DNA of 64,000 nucleotides from Rhinopithecus roxellana (GCF_007565055.1 NC_044556.1:131477808-131541807), one strand, 5' to 3'; counted from the first letter of the stretch, positions 46,260-58,300 are shown. The notes: generated from the sequence alone by a model not told the origin. Made by a program: numbers and translations.

Positions 46260-46660
46260 AATTTGGAATGCAAATCTATGCCTTCCTGGGACCCATAGTC
46301 TAGTGGAAGAGAGTAACTGTTAAGAAGCAATTGCAATACATCACTGCAGTAATGCTCTGTTGAATGTGTTCTGGGAGTAAGGAAGAAGGAGAAGGTGACT
46401 GTGTTTGGGAGAAAAAATCACAGAGAGGTGATATTTATTTAAGCTGAATGTTGAAGGTGGGTAGGGGATTGCCAAGGAGAACATGGGAAAGGGCTTTCAA
46501 TCAGGGAAAGTGGAGGATATCACCCTATATAAAACAAACTGACTAGCAAAGTCCTGAGAATCTACAGAGTGAAAATCTGTTCAGTGATATACTGTTAATC
46601 TGAAAAGGCTTCTGTTGAATTTTGAAAAAGATCATGCAGAAGATGATAAGCATGGTTTCA
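46260..46660 (-). mobile_element. L2 LINE fragment, antisense
   Basis: TAGTCTAGTGGAAGAGAGT, GAGGTGATATTTATTTAAGC and TGAATGTTGAAGGTGGG are common blocks of reversed L2 3' regions. Confidence 0.55.
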
Positions 46661-46669
46661 CAAAATGTA

Positions 46670-47165
46670 ATATGATTCGGCAATTCTTTGCTTAAAGGCT
46701 TTCAGTGGTTTGCTGTTTTCTGTAGCAGAATACAAGATCCCTCCTGACCTGACCACATGCAGCCTGCCCTCCAGCTATACTGGACTACTTGTGGTTCCTT
46801 GAATTGTGTGCTATTTCATGCCTCCTTCCTTTTGAATGTGCTCTTTTGCATGCTGTAACACCAACCCTGCCATCCCTCTGGCTGGTATCTATTCAGCTAA
46901 GTGACTATTCCCTGACTGTGCTTCCTCCTCATTTCCCTCTACCTTCCTTTACTCATTGACCAGGCTGGCCCTGAACTTTGCTCACACAGTTGATATTAGT
47001 ATCTCCTCCACTACGTAGCTGCTCACTGAGGGCTTGAAGGCAGGGCTTGTATCATATTCTGTTTGAACTCCTTGTGTGCCTAGCACTTAGTAGTCATTCA
47101 GCAAATATTACCAAATGAACAGATAATGATTGGACAAGCTAATTAATGAATTAATGAATGAATGG
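46670..47165 (+). mobile_element. L2 LINE 3' region, sense
   Basis: It follows the L2 consensus nearly end to end: GGCTTTCAGTGGTTTGCTG, GAATACAAGATCCCTCCTGA, a TTTGCATGC stretch, GAGGGCTTGAAGGCAGGGC and GCACTTAGTAGTCATTCAGC. Confidence 0.8.
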
Positions 47166-47169
47166 CAGA

Positions 47170-48250
47170 TATGAAAAGAGGAAGAATTTAGGGAGACAGG
47201 CAAAATATTTCAAGGATGCCTTTAAGGCCAAATGAAGAAATGGCAGGTTGATCCATCCAATCCTTGTCACATGATCACCTTCATGGGAGGAAGAATATAT
47301 TATGCCCAGTCTGCTTCCCCCTTCTGTAATGCTTCCCCCCTTTTACTAATGCTTCTGGAATGGTCCATTACTCATGCTCTGTATCAGCCTCTCAATCCAG
47401 GTGTCCCGCAAGATCTGAGTCCCACTGAAGTTTTTCTTAAGTTGAGTAAAAGTAACCTGAAAAAACTGATAAGCATTTTTCTTAGTAGAAATCCTTCCTC
47501 TGAGTGGTAACCTCTGAATATTATGTATAAAACCATTACATTACTTAATGGATAAGACTCACGTTAAAATTCACCTTTTCTCCACAGAAGATAGACCCAG
47601 AGTTTAGTCTTTGCTTTTAGTGGCCACATGTGAAAGCAGTGTGCAGTGGAGCTGTATTACTTATTATAGGTCTTGTGTTAAAATAGGACAAAGGTAAAAT
47701 TAAAAACCAGGATGCCTGATTTCAGGTCCCCAGTCTTACAACAAATAAACATGTTTCCTATTTGGTTCCTGTTTGGTCTCTATCCTCCTTATCATCACCA
47801 TCAGTAGATGCTCAATGAACACCTCCTATTTGGGTGTGACATCCTGTTGTGTGCTGGTGATACACAGTTAGAGCCTTCAGGTTGTTTATAATAAGGGAGA
47901 TGGAGAACCTTCACAAAATGCCCCTGATGTAAACACATTTCCTAGATCCCTTGTGAAATTTATTGTAATTCTATACATGCACACAATAAACATCAGAGGG
48001 CTTTGAGTAGGTGCCTCATCATCAGGAATGCCCTGTATCCTCATCTCCCAAACTGTGGCGCAGGGCTGATTCTCCTGTGTTTACTACCCTAATCTCTGTG
48101 CTGTACGGCAATATGGTGTTATATATGGCTTTTATGTGGTAGCTTGTATTCCTTGTATGCCTGGCACTTAGAAGTTATTCAGCAATATTTGATGAATATT
48201 GAACAAATTAACAAATGGCACATATGAAAGGGAGAGAATTAGGAAGGCAG
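47170..48250. other. Intron 3 sequence, mostly unrecognised
   Basis: No exon is recognised. A short L2-like end may lie near 48150-48210 (TGCCTGGCACTTAGAAGTTA). Confidence 0.4.
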
Positions 48251-48253
48251 GTG

Positions 48254-48640
48254 ATGGGGCTCAAAATATGCTCCCTAAAATATGTCACCTTGGCATACTC
48301 AATGTTTTAAGCTAAAGGAATTTGAAAAACAACGTGTGCAGGAAAGACTCTCTGGCCTTCCCCTGAAATAGCTCATAGAACGCTCATGTGAGAGGTGCCC
48401 TCCCACCCCTGGAGGAAAGGAGCATCCTGATCCCTGAAGACAGAGGGATCCTGACAGGGATATGAACAAACAGACCTCACAAAGTCTCTCCTAATTTACT
48501 GTACTTAGCCCACACCATTTTGTCCTATTGTATTTCTCCATAATTTTTCACTCTTCATCAAACCTGGTATTAAAACAGTCAGGTATAACCATTTCTTGGG
48601 GTCTTCATTTCCTTATGAAGGCTCCTGTGTCATATAAAAG
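48254..48640 (+). mobile_element. Possible ERVL-type LTR
   Basis: ATATGCTCCCTAAAATATGT at the start and GGGGTCTTCATTTCCTTATG with AAGGCTCCTGTGTCATATAA at the end recall LTR33-like sequences. The family and ends are uncertain, and no coding sequence accompanies it. Confidence 0.4.
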
Positions 48641-48645
48641 TTATA

Positions 48646-48880
48646 CAGGTTAAACATCCCTAATCCAAAAATCCAGAATCAGGAAATGCTTCAAAATCTG
48701 TAACTTTTTGTAACATGGTATTTAAAGGAAATGCTCATTGGAGCATTTCAGATTTTAGAGTTTTGGATTCGAGATGCTCAAGTGGTGAGTATAACACGAA
48801 TATTCCCAAATCAAAAAAAAAGACCCAAAATCCAAAACACCTCTGCTTCCAAGCATTTTGGATAAAGGATATTTAACCTG
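48646..48880. mobile_element. Tigger-type DNA transposon relic (MITE)
   Basis: The ends are inverted repeats: CAGGTTAAACATCCCTAATC at the left and, on the opposite strand from the right end, CAGGTTAAATATCCTTTATC. They differ at only a few positions. TA precedes the left end, as expected for TcMar-Tigger insertion, while the right end now has AA. The body (GCATTTCAGATTTTAGAG) resembles the MER44/Tigger7 group, though the exact name is uncertain. At 235 bp it is non-autonomous. Confidence 0.75.
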
Positions 48881-48884
48881 AATT

Positions 48885-49550
48885 AAATAAATCTATATGT
48901 TTTTCTTTTGTTAATTTGTCTTTTGTTATAGAACCCCAGCTGAGAACCTGGAAGGGTAAAAGGAAAAGGTTTTTTCCTCCACTACATGGGCAAAATATTA
49001 CAAGGATGTTCTTAAGGTCCTAAAAAACCTTAAGATTTAACAGGTGTTTAGGCAGAAATGTACTTTCCATTTTGAAAGAAGTTGAAGCTTTATATCCAAC
49101 ATTATATATATGTAACATAATAACAGTTAAAGATACACTTTAAAAAAGATGGAGAGAATTTCTAAGGAATAGGGTTTTAGGAGCTAGAGGTACTAGGAGC
49201 TATGAGTCTCTCAGTTAGATAGGTAGACAGTGAAAAAAAAGTGGGGAAGGGGATGATTTGCAGTTTGATGGTAACAGGATCGTTGAGAGCAGCACCAACA
49301 GAAGTAAATTGATGCTCTTCTCCCAGATTAGTTGAGAACAGCCTAATTAGCTAATGAACAGTTACAGTCCTATGTTCTGAAAGGCTCTGTTTCTGGGCAA
49401 GCCGCAGTGCTTAGCAGCAGCTGCTAAAGCATGTGGACATGCTAACACCAAGCAGAGGAGCACATGTTATGTTTCGACCTGCAAAGGCTCGTCTTTTTGA
49501 GTCACACATTCTTCAAGGAGTATTAGAAATCTTGTTTCTTCATATAACAG
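48885..49550. other. Intron 3 sequence, unrecognised
   Basis: No exon or clear repeat is seen. Confidence 0.45.
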
Positions 49551-49554
49551 AGAA

Positions 49555-49690
49555 GTAGCAGTCACAGTAGCATGAACTCTGGAGTCAGACTGCCCGGGTT
49601 CAAATCTCAGCTTTGTCACTTACTAACACAGTGATCATTGCCTCTTGGTCTCTGCATCCTCATGTAGGCCCTTGCTCCCCACCATTCTAT
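49555..49690 (+). mobile_element. MIR SINE fragment
   Basis: GCATGAACTCTGGAGTCAGA, CTGCCCGGGTTCAAATCTCA and GCTTTGTCACTTACTAAC match the start of sense MIR closely. Confidence 0.82.
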
Positions 49691-50182
49691 CAGGTTTGGT
49701 CTGGGTGTCCAAGAGAACATGGCAGAAGTGAGGGTGTGGCTTCTGAGGCTAGGTCCTAGCAGACATTGCCACATCTTCCTTGCTCTCTTGGATCACTTGC
49801 TTGGTGGGGAAGCAGGTTACCATATCATGAGGAACTCAAGGAGCCCTATGGAAGGTCACATGATCAGGAACTGGAGACTCCTGCCAAAGCCATGAGTAAG
49901 CCGTCCTGGAAACCCAGAATAGTCGAGTGTTCAGATAACTGCAAACCCCAGCTGACAGCTTGACTGCAACTGTGGTTGGCTTCTTGACTGCAACCTCATG
50001 AGAGATCTTGAGCAAAAGTGCCCCACAAAAACACTCTCAGGTTCCTGACATGCTAATTGTTGTTTTAAGCCACCAGGTTTGCTTTTCAGAAATGTTATTT
50101 TTAATAGATAATTAAACCAAAAGACTTTGTAAAGAACTAGTTTAAAGGATGTTGTTAACAACAGACTTGACTTGATGAAGAA

Positions 50183-50557
50183 GTAGCAGCTGGTTTGGCT
50201 TTGTGTCTCCACCCAAATCTCATCTTGAATTGTAATCCCCACAATCCCCACGTGTTAAGGGGGAGATCAGGTGGAGGTAATTGAATCATGGGGGCGGTTT
50301 CCCCCATGCTGTCCTCATGCTAGTGAGTGAGTTCTCACGAGATCTGATGGTTTTATAAGGGACTCTTCCCTATTGCCTCAGCACTTCTCCTTCCTGCTGC
50401 CTTGCGGAGAAAGTGTCTTACTTCCCCTTTGCTGTGATTCTAAGTTTCCTGAGGCCTCCACAGCCATGCTGAACTGTGAGTCTGTTAAAACTCTTTCCCT
50501 TATAAATTACCCAGTCCCAAGCAGTTCTTTATAGCAGAATGAAAACAGACTAATACA
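50183..50557 (+). mobile_element. MST/THE1-type solo LTR
   Basis: It contains TCCACCCAAATCTCATCTTG, TAATTGAATCATGGGGGCGG, CTCACGAGATCTGATGG and ends AACAGACTAATACA. The AAGTTTCCTGAGGCCTCC block and GGCAGTTCTTTATAGCAG-like end favour the MSTA or older THE1 group. There is no internal region, so it is a solo LTR. Confidence 0.82.
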
Positions 50558-50887
50558 GTGGCATACCTTTTAATTTCTTGATTTATGGAATACCTTTAAA
50601 GTGATGTTCCCTAAAGTAACTTTTGTGGAACACTAGTCCTGCAAGATGCTCCATATATAAGGGGTTTGATGTGTTTATTAGTTTGGGAAATGCTGCATAC
50701 TAGATCTCCTTCTTGGAAATACACGTTGCTCATAAGCATATTAAAGAATCTAAACAAGTCTTAAGTGAAGGATTTTTTGTTTGTTTGTATAGCCCATTGT
50801 TTCCTAAACTCATATTGCCAAGGAATTTTTAAAGTCAAATGTCACATTGTAAAATATTAGAGAATACTCTAAGAAATGTTGTCCTAT

Positions 50888-51063
50888 AGCACTGATTCTG
50901 AGACTCAAACACAAGATTGCTGGGCCCCACTCCCCGTGTTTCTAATTCAGATAACCTGGGGTAGGGCTTGAAAATTTGTATTTCTAATAAGATCCCTGTG
51001 GATGCTGATGTTGCTGATGGGTGTGTACGTTGGGAGGGGACCACACTTTGGGAACCACTATTC
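50888..51063 (+). mobile_element. MER5A hAT-Charlie relic
   Basis: TTGCTGGGCCCCACTCC, GTTTCTAATTCAGATAACCT and GACCACACTTTGGGAACCAC follow the MER5A consensus order. Confidence 0.78.
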
Positions 51064-51091
51064 ACTAGGGTTTCAGGTTCCTTAGCTTAAA

Positions 51092-51140
51092 GAATGAGCA
51101 TGCAAATGGCCAATAAGCACATGAAATGACGTTCAGCATC
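51092..51140 (+). mobile_element. L1M fragment, part 1 (before the MLT1 insertion)
   Basis: TGCAAATGGCCAATAAGCAC and ATGAAATGACGTTCAGCATC are L1 ORF2 sequence that resumes at 51497 with ACATCATTAGCCATTAGG. The two parts are one old element split by the LTR. Confidence 0.8.
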
Positions 51141-51496
51141 TGCTATGGACTGAAGGTTCCTGTCCACAAATTCATATATTGAAACCCCAATCCCCAGTGT
51201 GATGATATGTGGAGGTAGGGTTTTGGGGAGCTAATTAGTTCATGAGGGTGAAGCCCTTATGATGGGAATAGTGCTCTCAGAAGAGCCATAAGAGAGCTTG
51301 CTTCATCTCTGTCATGTGAGAACACAGTAAGAAGATGGTTCTCTGAAGACTGAGAAGAGGGTCCTCACCAGGAACCTAACTGGCTAGCACCTTGATCTTG
51401 GACATCCCAGCCTCCAAAGCTTTGAGAAATAAATTTCTGTTGTTGAGGCCACCCAGCATATGGTATTTTTTAAAGCAGCCAGAACTGAGCAAGACA
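51141..51496 (+). mobile_element. MLT1-type solo LTR inserted in L1M
   Basis: It starts TGCTATGGACTGAAGG and ends CTGAGCAAGACA, with CACCTTGATCTTGGACATCC and GAGAAATAAATTTCTGTTG inside, matching MLT1-type LTRs. The flanking pentamers GCATC (51136-51140) and ACATC (51497-51501) are a target-site duplication with one mismatch. Confidence 0.85.
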
Positions 51497-52238
51497 ACAT
51501 CATTAGCCATTAGGAAAATGCAAATAAAAACCACGATAAGATACCACCTCACACCCATTAGGATAGTTATAAAAAAGACAGACAATAACAAATATTGAGC
51601 AGGAATATGGAGAATTTGGACCCTCACACATTGCTGTTGAGAATGTGAAATGGCACAGCCTCTTTTAAGCTCCTTAAAATGTTAAACATAGACCATATGA
51701 CCCAGCTATTTCACTCCTAGAAATTTTAAGAGACATAACATATACCCATACAGAAAGTTGTGCATTAATGTCCATAGCAGCATCATTCGCAATAGACAAA
51801 AAGTATCCCAAGTGTCTATCAGCTGATGAATGGGTAAACAAAATGTGGCATGTCAGACAATGGAATACTACTCGACTATGAAAAGCAATAAAGTACTGAT
51901 ACTTGCTATAACGTGGGTGAACCTGGAAAACATAAAGAAATTCCTCACAACAGGCTACATATTTTATGACTCCATTTATATTAAAAAGTACAGAATAAGC
52001 AAATCCATAGAGAAAGGACGTACAATAGTGGTTACGAAAGGCTGGTAGAAGTGAGGTGGGGAGTTGACTGGTAATGGGTTTGGAGGTTTTTTTGGAGTGT
52101 TGAAAATGTCCTAAAATTAGATAGTGGTGGTGGTTGCACAATCCTGAATATACTAAAAAAAAACCCCACTGAATTGTACGCTTTAGAAGGGTAAATTTTG
52201 TGGTTGTAAATTATAACTCAATAAAGCTGCTATAAAAA
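51497..52238 (+). mobile_element. L1M 3' part (after the MLT1 insertion)
   Basis: CACCTCACACCCATTAGG, AGACCATATGACCCAGC, ACAATGGAATACTACTCG and a 3' end AACTCAATAAAGCTGCTA match the ORF2 end and 3' UTR of old L1M (MA/MB-like) elements in sense. Open frames over it are decayed. Confidence 0.85.
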
Positions 52239-52683
52239 TGCATATAGCTTCTAAATTAGCACGGCAACAAAAGTACAAATATCCAATTACAGTATACATT
52301 GTAATTTTATTGTAACCTATAAGGTGCCACAGGCATACTACCAATGGTGGCAGTGGTGGGTTGGTGCAAACTGAAAATTTACATGTAGCTGGCGTTTTAG
52401 CACCCTTCTCTCCCTCCTTCATTCCTGTGAAGATAATAAATGTTTATTGTTGTTTTATTGTGGCCCTGAGTGAGCTGTGGAGTGGTGGGGAAGCAGCAGG
52501 CTGACCCCGGACAGTTTGCTAATTAGAGAGAGTGTAAAACCTGCTTCAGAATCTGTCATTCACATGGGGCGGCAAATGACAGAGCAATTTAAAGGGTCAC
52601 CGTTCCCAGGGTATGGCTGTTTGTTTTGGTCATTGCGGTTGGTCATTTTGCATTTTAAGAATGTTTGGAGCCTTAAGCTAGCA

Positions 52684-52842
52684 CAGTGGCTCTCCAAGCT
52701 TTAGCGTGCATCAAAATCTTCTGAGGTTCTTGTTTAAAATGAAAAATTTGGCCCTACCCCCAGAGGGTAAGGAATCTGCCTGTTTAGCAAGCACTCAGAT
52801 AATTCTGATGCAGGTGGCTCATGGACCACGGTGAAAACATTT
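52684..52842 (+). mobile_element. MER5A hAT-Charlie relic
   Basis: It starts CAGTGGCTCTCCAAGCTTTA and AGCGTGCATCAAAATCTTC, and continues GCCCTACCCCCAGAGGG and AATTCTGATGCAGGTGGCTC, as in MER5A. Confidence 0.82.
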
Positions 52843-54635
52843 CAGCTCAAAAAAACGTCTTGCTATGTTGGGGGTGTACATAAATATGCATGCGGCTGAT
52901 CTAACCAACCCCAGGATAGTAGTTACTCCCAGAAGGAGGGGATGAAAACAGGTCCGGTGGAGCCTTACCTGTGTCTGAAATGTCTAGGTTTTTAAAAACA
53001 TGATTTGAAAGAAATAACAGAAAATATTAACCTCTATTACATATAAGACCATGTTTGTTGTGTCTTTTGCCTTATTTTTTGACTATTTGAAATAGAGTAT
53101 ATAAAAGTATTTTGTCATATTTGGCATTTTAGATGTTCGTCCATTCCAGGGACTCAGTGCACTGAGGCAGGAAGGACAGCAGTCCGGTTGGTGGGCTCCC
53201 TGTGTCCTGCAGGGCCGCGGGGGGATGGCCGTGCTCCCAGCTTGGAAGCCCCCCACACTGAGGTGGGAGATTTCCTCCTCCCACGTGACAGTGTGGTCTT
53301 GACTATTCCTGGCTCCACACAAGCTGTCCCTCAGGGCAGGGGTCAGGAGCTCAAGAAGCTGGAGTATAGAATTTCTCCTGAGAGAACAGGAAAGTGAGGA
53401 GGCACGGGGAAACCACAACCTGCCTGCTTTACCTGGTCGGACTTCTGTTCAGGGAGTTTGGGTGAATTCCATATTTGGATCACAATAGTTGTCGCCTGCC
53501 TTTCTTTTCCCTCATAGCTTTCAAGATCCCTTTCATTTCTCCCTGTCTCCGGGAGAGACAATTTTTTTTTTCTTGGCCCAAGGCTCCCCCAGGGGCCCTC
53601 AGTCCAATTACTTTCTTTGCTGTTCCTTCAGGAATGTTCTTTGTGTGATCCCCTTACACTGAAATGCAGATGAGAGCATCACGTGTGCCTCTAGAGGGTT
53701 GGGGGAGGAGCCTAAGGAACCCAGAGAGCCATCCTGAGATGTGGGGAGAGGACTGGGGTGCTGCAGGAAAGCGGGATGACTGGCCTGTGTCAAGAGGGAC
53801 ACCGTGGGGAAGTAGCAGCTGCCCCAATAGTCTTGTAAATGGAGAGTTCATCTCTAGCAGATGTCATGGTTTGGAAGGGGATGTGTGCCAGGTCGTCCAG
53901 TTTCACAGCAGTCTCAGGCCAGTTGGGAAGCCTGGCAGTATGTGCCATCCCTGAGCAAGAGGTAGGCTGGCAGAGAGGACTATGACCTGAAAGTTAGGAG
54001 CCCTGGGCTCTTGCTAGCTTCTTCCTTCCTCAAATCTCTGCCCTGCTGTGTGAGAGCAGGTAGTGCCCCTCCTCTGCCTTATGGAGTGATGAGAAGGAAG
54101 TAGGGCACTTGGAAGATGCTGATTTCTAATCCTCTAGTTGCCACCAGGCCTCAGCCCCCTTCCTCACCCCCTCCATTTTCCTGCTGCCCTTGAGCTCTTC
54201 AGATAAGTCCCTGCGGGGGCCCTGCCTTCTGTTTTCTATCTCACATTGTCCCCTTTCCCTTCCCAGACCTGCTGTCCTGTGTTGAAAGTTTCTAAAGTTA
54301 TGTGAGGGACTGTTTGGGGCTAGAGTGGAAGGGGGCTCCTAGTAGACACCACCACCCACTCATTCTGTGTCAAGCATGGGGCCAGCTGCTGCAGTGATAA
54401 ACACACCCTCTTCTCTACACAAAAGAGCCATGCAGACAGTGCACATTCATCAGCTCCTATTCTGCCTCTTCATCACAACTGTCCACCTCTCAGGACATGA
54501 GGTGCTCTGGATATCAGGGTCGGGCATTTCAAACCCCGGGGATTTGGTGTCTGGTGTTAGCCTGGGGTAGGAAGTAGTGACCCAGGCACTGGGCTCACCC
54601 CTTTCCTGCATTCTTTATACCTGACAGTTTCTCAA
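52843..54635. other. Intron 3 sequence, mainly unique
   Basis: No exon or recognised interspersed repeat is seen. The stretch is GC-richer than its surroundings around 53150-54250. Confidence 0.45.
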
Positions 54636-54639
54636 GTCC

Positions 54640-54925
54640 TGCCTGTCCTTTCAAATCAAGCAATCTCTTCTTCCCTTTGATGTCATCCTCCCAACCATCA
54701 GCCTACATCCTCATTGCCTGATAACTTAGATGATTTAGAGCCTCACTGGTTGGCTTCTTGGTGTCATTTTCTCCCCAGCTTCAGTCTGTTGACAGCCACG
54801 AAAATCTCACTAAAGCCCTTCTACAGCAAGGCGCATCCCTACATGGGAACCCAAAACATCTCCCTCTTTCCTGTTGCCCCCTCTGCCCTGTTCTCTGTGG
54901 CCTTTGAAGCCTTCCTCAGCACCAA
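54640..54925 (+). mobile_element. L2-like LINE fragment
   Basis: CTGTTGACAGCCACGAAAAT, CTCACTAAAGCCCTTCTAC and CTGTTCTCTGTGGCC loosely follow the upstream L2 3' region. It is degenerate. Confidence 0.4.
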
Positions 54926-55012
54926 TGCCGCCTGAACACCAGCAGTGCTCATGCTTGCCCCCGACTCTGGCCACCGATGCCACCTGAACTCCAGCGGTGC
55001 TCATGCCTGTTG
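54920..55012. repeat. Tandem duplication, 52-bp period, two copies
   Basis: CACCAATGCCGCCTGAACAC with CAGCAGTGCTCATGC (from 54920) recurs at 54972 as CACCGATGCCACCTGAACTC with CAGCGGTGCTCATGC. The intervening CGACTCTGGC sequence completes the unit. Confidence 0.9.
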
Positions 55013-55139
55013 CTTTGGATTTCTCACCCCTGTTCATAATCTGCGCTCCTCTGGAATCCTCTATCCTCCCCTCTTTCCCATGCTTCTTTCAAAGTCTTTC
55101 ATGATGACATGGGCCGGTGCATTTGCATTCAGACCCTCT

Positions 55140-55312
55140 GTTCACTAGAACTGGAAAGGGGCCTTGGAGGTCCTTGAGTCCAGCTTCTCTCCAGAGCCCC
55201 AGCGAGGGGCAGTAACCTGCCGCTGACTACACACCGGGTTATTCCAGGACCAGACCTCTCACTCCTAGTCCAGCGCTCCTTCCACCACACCATGCTGCCC
55301 AAAGATGTAGAG
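55140..55312 (-). mobile_element. Ancient SINE/LINE tail (MIR3- or L3-like)
   Basis: GGGGCCTTGGAGGTCCTTGA, GTCCAGCTTCTC and CCTTCCACCACACCATGCTG fit an old mammalian repeat tail. The family is uncertain. Confidence 0.5.
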
Positions 55313-55786
55313 GAAGCATTCTCACCCACAGCTGACTGGGATGTTGTCATCAACAGCCGCAGAGATGCAGGGGGAGTAAATAACAATGTTTGTGGAGGCC
55401 TTCTTATTCATTGCATTTGCGATGCAATTAGCACTTTAGTATAGCTTGTTCTCATTCTTATTGTCAGTTCCACACATTGAGCCCTTTATTTTATCAGAAT
55501 ATAACACTGCCTCGTTTGCATAGAAGTCAAAACTGTCTTAAATATCTTTTATAGCCCACAACATCTCCTGAAGTTCTAGGCATAGAGGAGAACTTACTAT
55601 CTGCTTGCTTATTCACTGAGTTTCAAAGACAATTTTAGGCAAGTCTCACGTTTGAGCCATTAGTTGTGATGAAGACCTGTCCACTCACAGCATTATCAGC
55701 TTTGCCTTAATTTTCCATCTGAGGCTTCCTAGAGCCTCCTGGTTAGAGGCAGGTATACTTTCCCCTCTGTTCCCATAACCCCCCCA

Positions 55787-56081
55787 CCTTTTTTTTCCTA
55801 GTCAGGGTCTCATTCTGTCACCCAGGCTGGAGTGTAGTGGTGCAATCTCAGCTCACCACAGCCTCCGCCTCCTGGGCTCAAGTGATTCTCCTGCCTCAGC
55901 TTCCTGAGTAGCTGGGATTACAGACATGTGCCACTACCACCCAGCTAATTTTTGTATTTTTAGTAGATATGGGGTTTCACCATATTGGCTAGGCTGGTCT
56001 TGAACTCCTGACCTCAAATGATCCACCTGCCTTGGCCTCCCAAAGTGCTGGGATTACAGGTGTGAGCCACCGTGCCCAGCC
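55787..56081 (-). mobile_element. Alu SINE (J/S-type), antisense
   Basis: The reversed body follows a short T run and ends GAGCCACCGTGCCCAGCC. The flanks TCCCATAAC (55771-55779) and TCCATAAC (56082-56089) are probably a decayed target-site duplication. Confidence 0.94.
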
Positions 56082-56089
56082 TCCATAAC

Positions 56090-57565
56090 ACTTTATTAGT
56101 ATCTTTATTGTTGCTCATATCCTATGGATAATTACAAACAGACCCCTGCCTCCTCCTGTGTTTCTGGGGACATTAAGAAGTCTTTCTTTGTATGGCCCGT
56201 AGGCTACTTTGTCCACACAATGTCTTGCACGTGGTTGTGCTCATACATGGTTATTGAACTGAATGTTATGAATAATGACAGAGTTAACAGTAGCTTACCC
56301 TCATGTGGTTTATCTGCACAACCCAGGGCTTTCTTCCACAGTGTGGCCAACCCCAGACTGGGACTAAGGCCAGGCTAGGAGGGTTTGGGATGATTTCCAG
56401 ATGAGCAAAGATAGTTTTGTTTCTCAGAATGTGTCTCTAACCGCATCTCAAAACCAAATACAATAAATTACTTTCATCTTACCCATCATGTTTAGTTGAC
56501 TAAGCCTTTTCCTCTATCAGCCCAGATAATGAAGAGATGGCATTTTTATTGTTTTCTCTGTGGCACAGAGAATGAAACAAGTTCCCAGGTAACAAGGCAC
56601 AGCAGCATTTTTCAAATCCCGAAACTGAGATGGTCTGGGAAGGACAGGCACGTCTAGGAGAAACAGAAAGGAAAAACCAGCCGGAAAGGGGAATCATTCT
56701 TCATCGATCCCAAGCCTCTGAGAGCTGGAAGGTGTTACTTCATTTTACAGATAAAAAAGTCAAAGCCCCATAAAGGAAAGTAGCCTAAAGCCACAGGGAT
56801 GGTGAAGGAGTGGGGTCAGGACGAGCAGAAAAAGCTCTGGACTCTTGAACTGCTGCTGCAACCACCTGGTGTGGGTTTTCTTAACGCCACAGCTCCATCA
56901 GGTTCCTAGGAAAAATGTCACACAACCAGGCTGTCAAAAGGGCTTTGAGGGCATTAAGAAAGGAACAGAAGTGGATGGATTAGAATGGGCATGTAGGGTA
57001 CCAAGGGGCCAGAGTGAGAACGAAGAGGAAGGGCTGAAGAGAGAGGGATCGGTCGTATTTGCTTCTGTTTCTGCATACTTTCCCTTTCTGGAAAAAGAAT
57101 CAAGTGAGAGAATAGAAGGCTAAAATCATGCCACAGATTGGCAGGGGTGGCTGGGTGTAGACACAACAGCTCACCTTCAAGCTGCTTTCACATTCATTCA
57201 TCTCTTTCCCTTATGATGATGATGCTGCCTCCTGCTTTTAGAACTTTCTGGAAACTACTGAGAAGTAACTGTCTAAAGGGGGATGATGGGAGAGGGGGAA
57301 TTGCCCATGGGTTCCCATCGTGCTTGCTGGAGCAATGGGTGTTGGCAGATTTCTTCAGAAGGAGTTTGTCAGCAGTGGAGTGCGGCTGAGAAGAAAGCCA
57401 CAGTGAGGCAACAGGCGCAGGCATGGAGACCAGAGCAAGCAGTGTCCGTGGAGAATGGCATGCATGTCACGGCAACCGCTGGAGTGAGCGTGGAGTGGAG
57501 CTTGGGCGAGAGTGGAGGTGAACAGGCAGGCAGGAGCTCTAGGCCTGTGTACTGCGGTGACACAT
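56090..57565. other. Intron 3 sequence, mostly unrecognised
   Basis: No exon is recognised. A short ancient SINE tail (CATTTTACAGATAAAAAAG with AAGCCACAGGG) lies at about 56690-56830. Confidence 0.45.
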
Positions 57566-57569
57566 CTGG

Positions 57570-58300
57570 ATTCTACTGAGGAGACAATAGAGGGCCATTA
57601 AAAGGCTTAAAGTGAGGGGGTGGTAGAATCCTTGGCTACATAGACATCCCAGCACTCAGAGCCTTGGAATCTTGCCATGGTGGTACGTGTGTGTGTCGCG
57701 GGTAATTAGGGAGGAAGGGGTGAGGCTGAGCTAGGACCACCAGTTAGGACACCATCTTTACTGTCTAGAATATACTGAGGGCTATGACCTGGGCTGTGTC
57801 AGTGGGACCAGAGGAGGGGACAGATACAAGAAATACTTAGGGTCTTAAACTTGGGGGATTAGAGGGAAGAATCCAAGATGAATCCCAAGTGTAGGGGAGG
57901 GTGGCTTTTTTCACCCTGGATGAGGAGCAGTCTGGTATGGAGAGGGGATGAGGGTGGCCCTGGCTTTGGGTGTGTCTTTTGGACTGGGTGTGGTGCCCTA
58001 TAGAAAGGCTGGAGCTCGGGACAGGTCTGCATGGACACTTTGATTCATCACTGCATGATTGGTAGTTGAAACCATAGACATAGGTCATATTGTCCCAGTG
58101 AAATGGCAGAGAGAGAAGAGGGAGGGCAAGGATAGGCTCCAGAGGCCCTAAATCAAATGGGTATGGAAAATATGGAGGGCCTGGGATGGAGGCTGAGAGG
58201 GACCTGGCAGGAGGGGTGCGGGCAGATTGGTGGAGACCATTAGCAGGAAAATGAGGGAGAAAGTTTCCAGAAGGGAATGGTTACCAGGTTCAAATATGAG
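57570..58300 (-). mobile_element. L2 LINE fragment, antisense
   Basis: AGGGCCATTAAAAGGCTTAA, TAGAATATACTGAGGGCTAT, AAGATGAATCCCAAGTGTAG and GGATGAGGAGCAGTCTGG follow the upstream part of the reversed L2 3' region. Confidence 0.5.
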
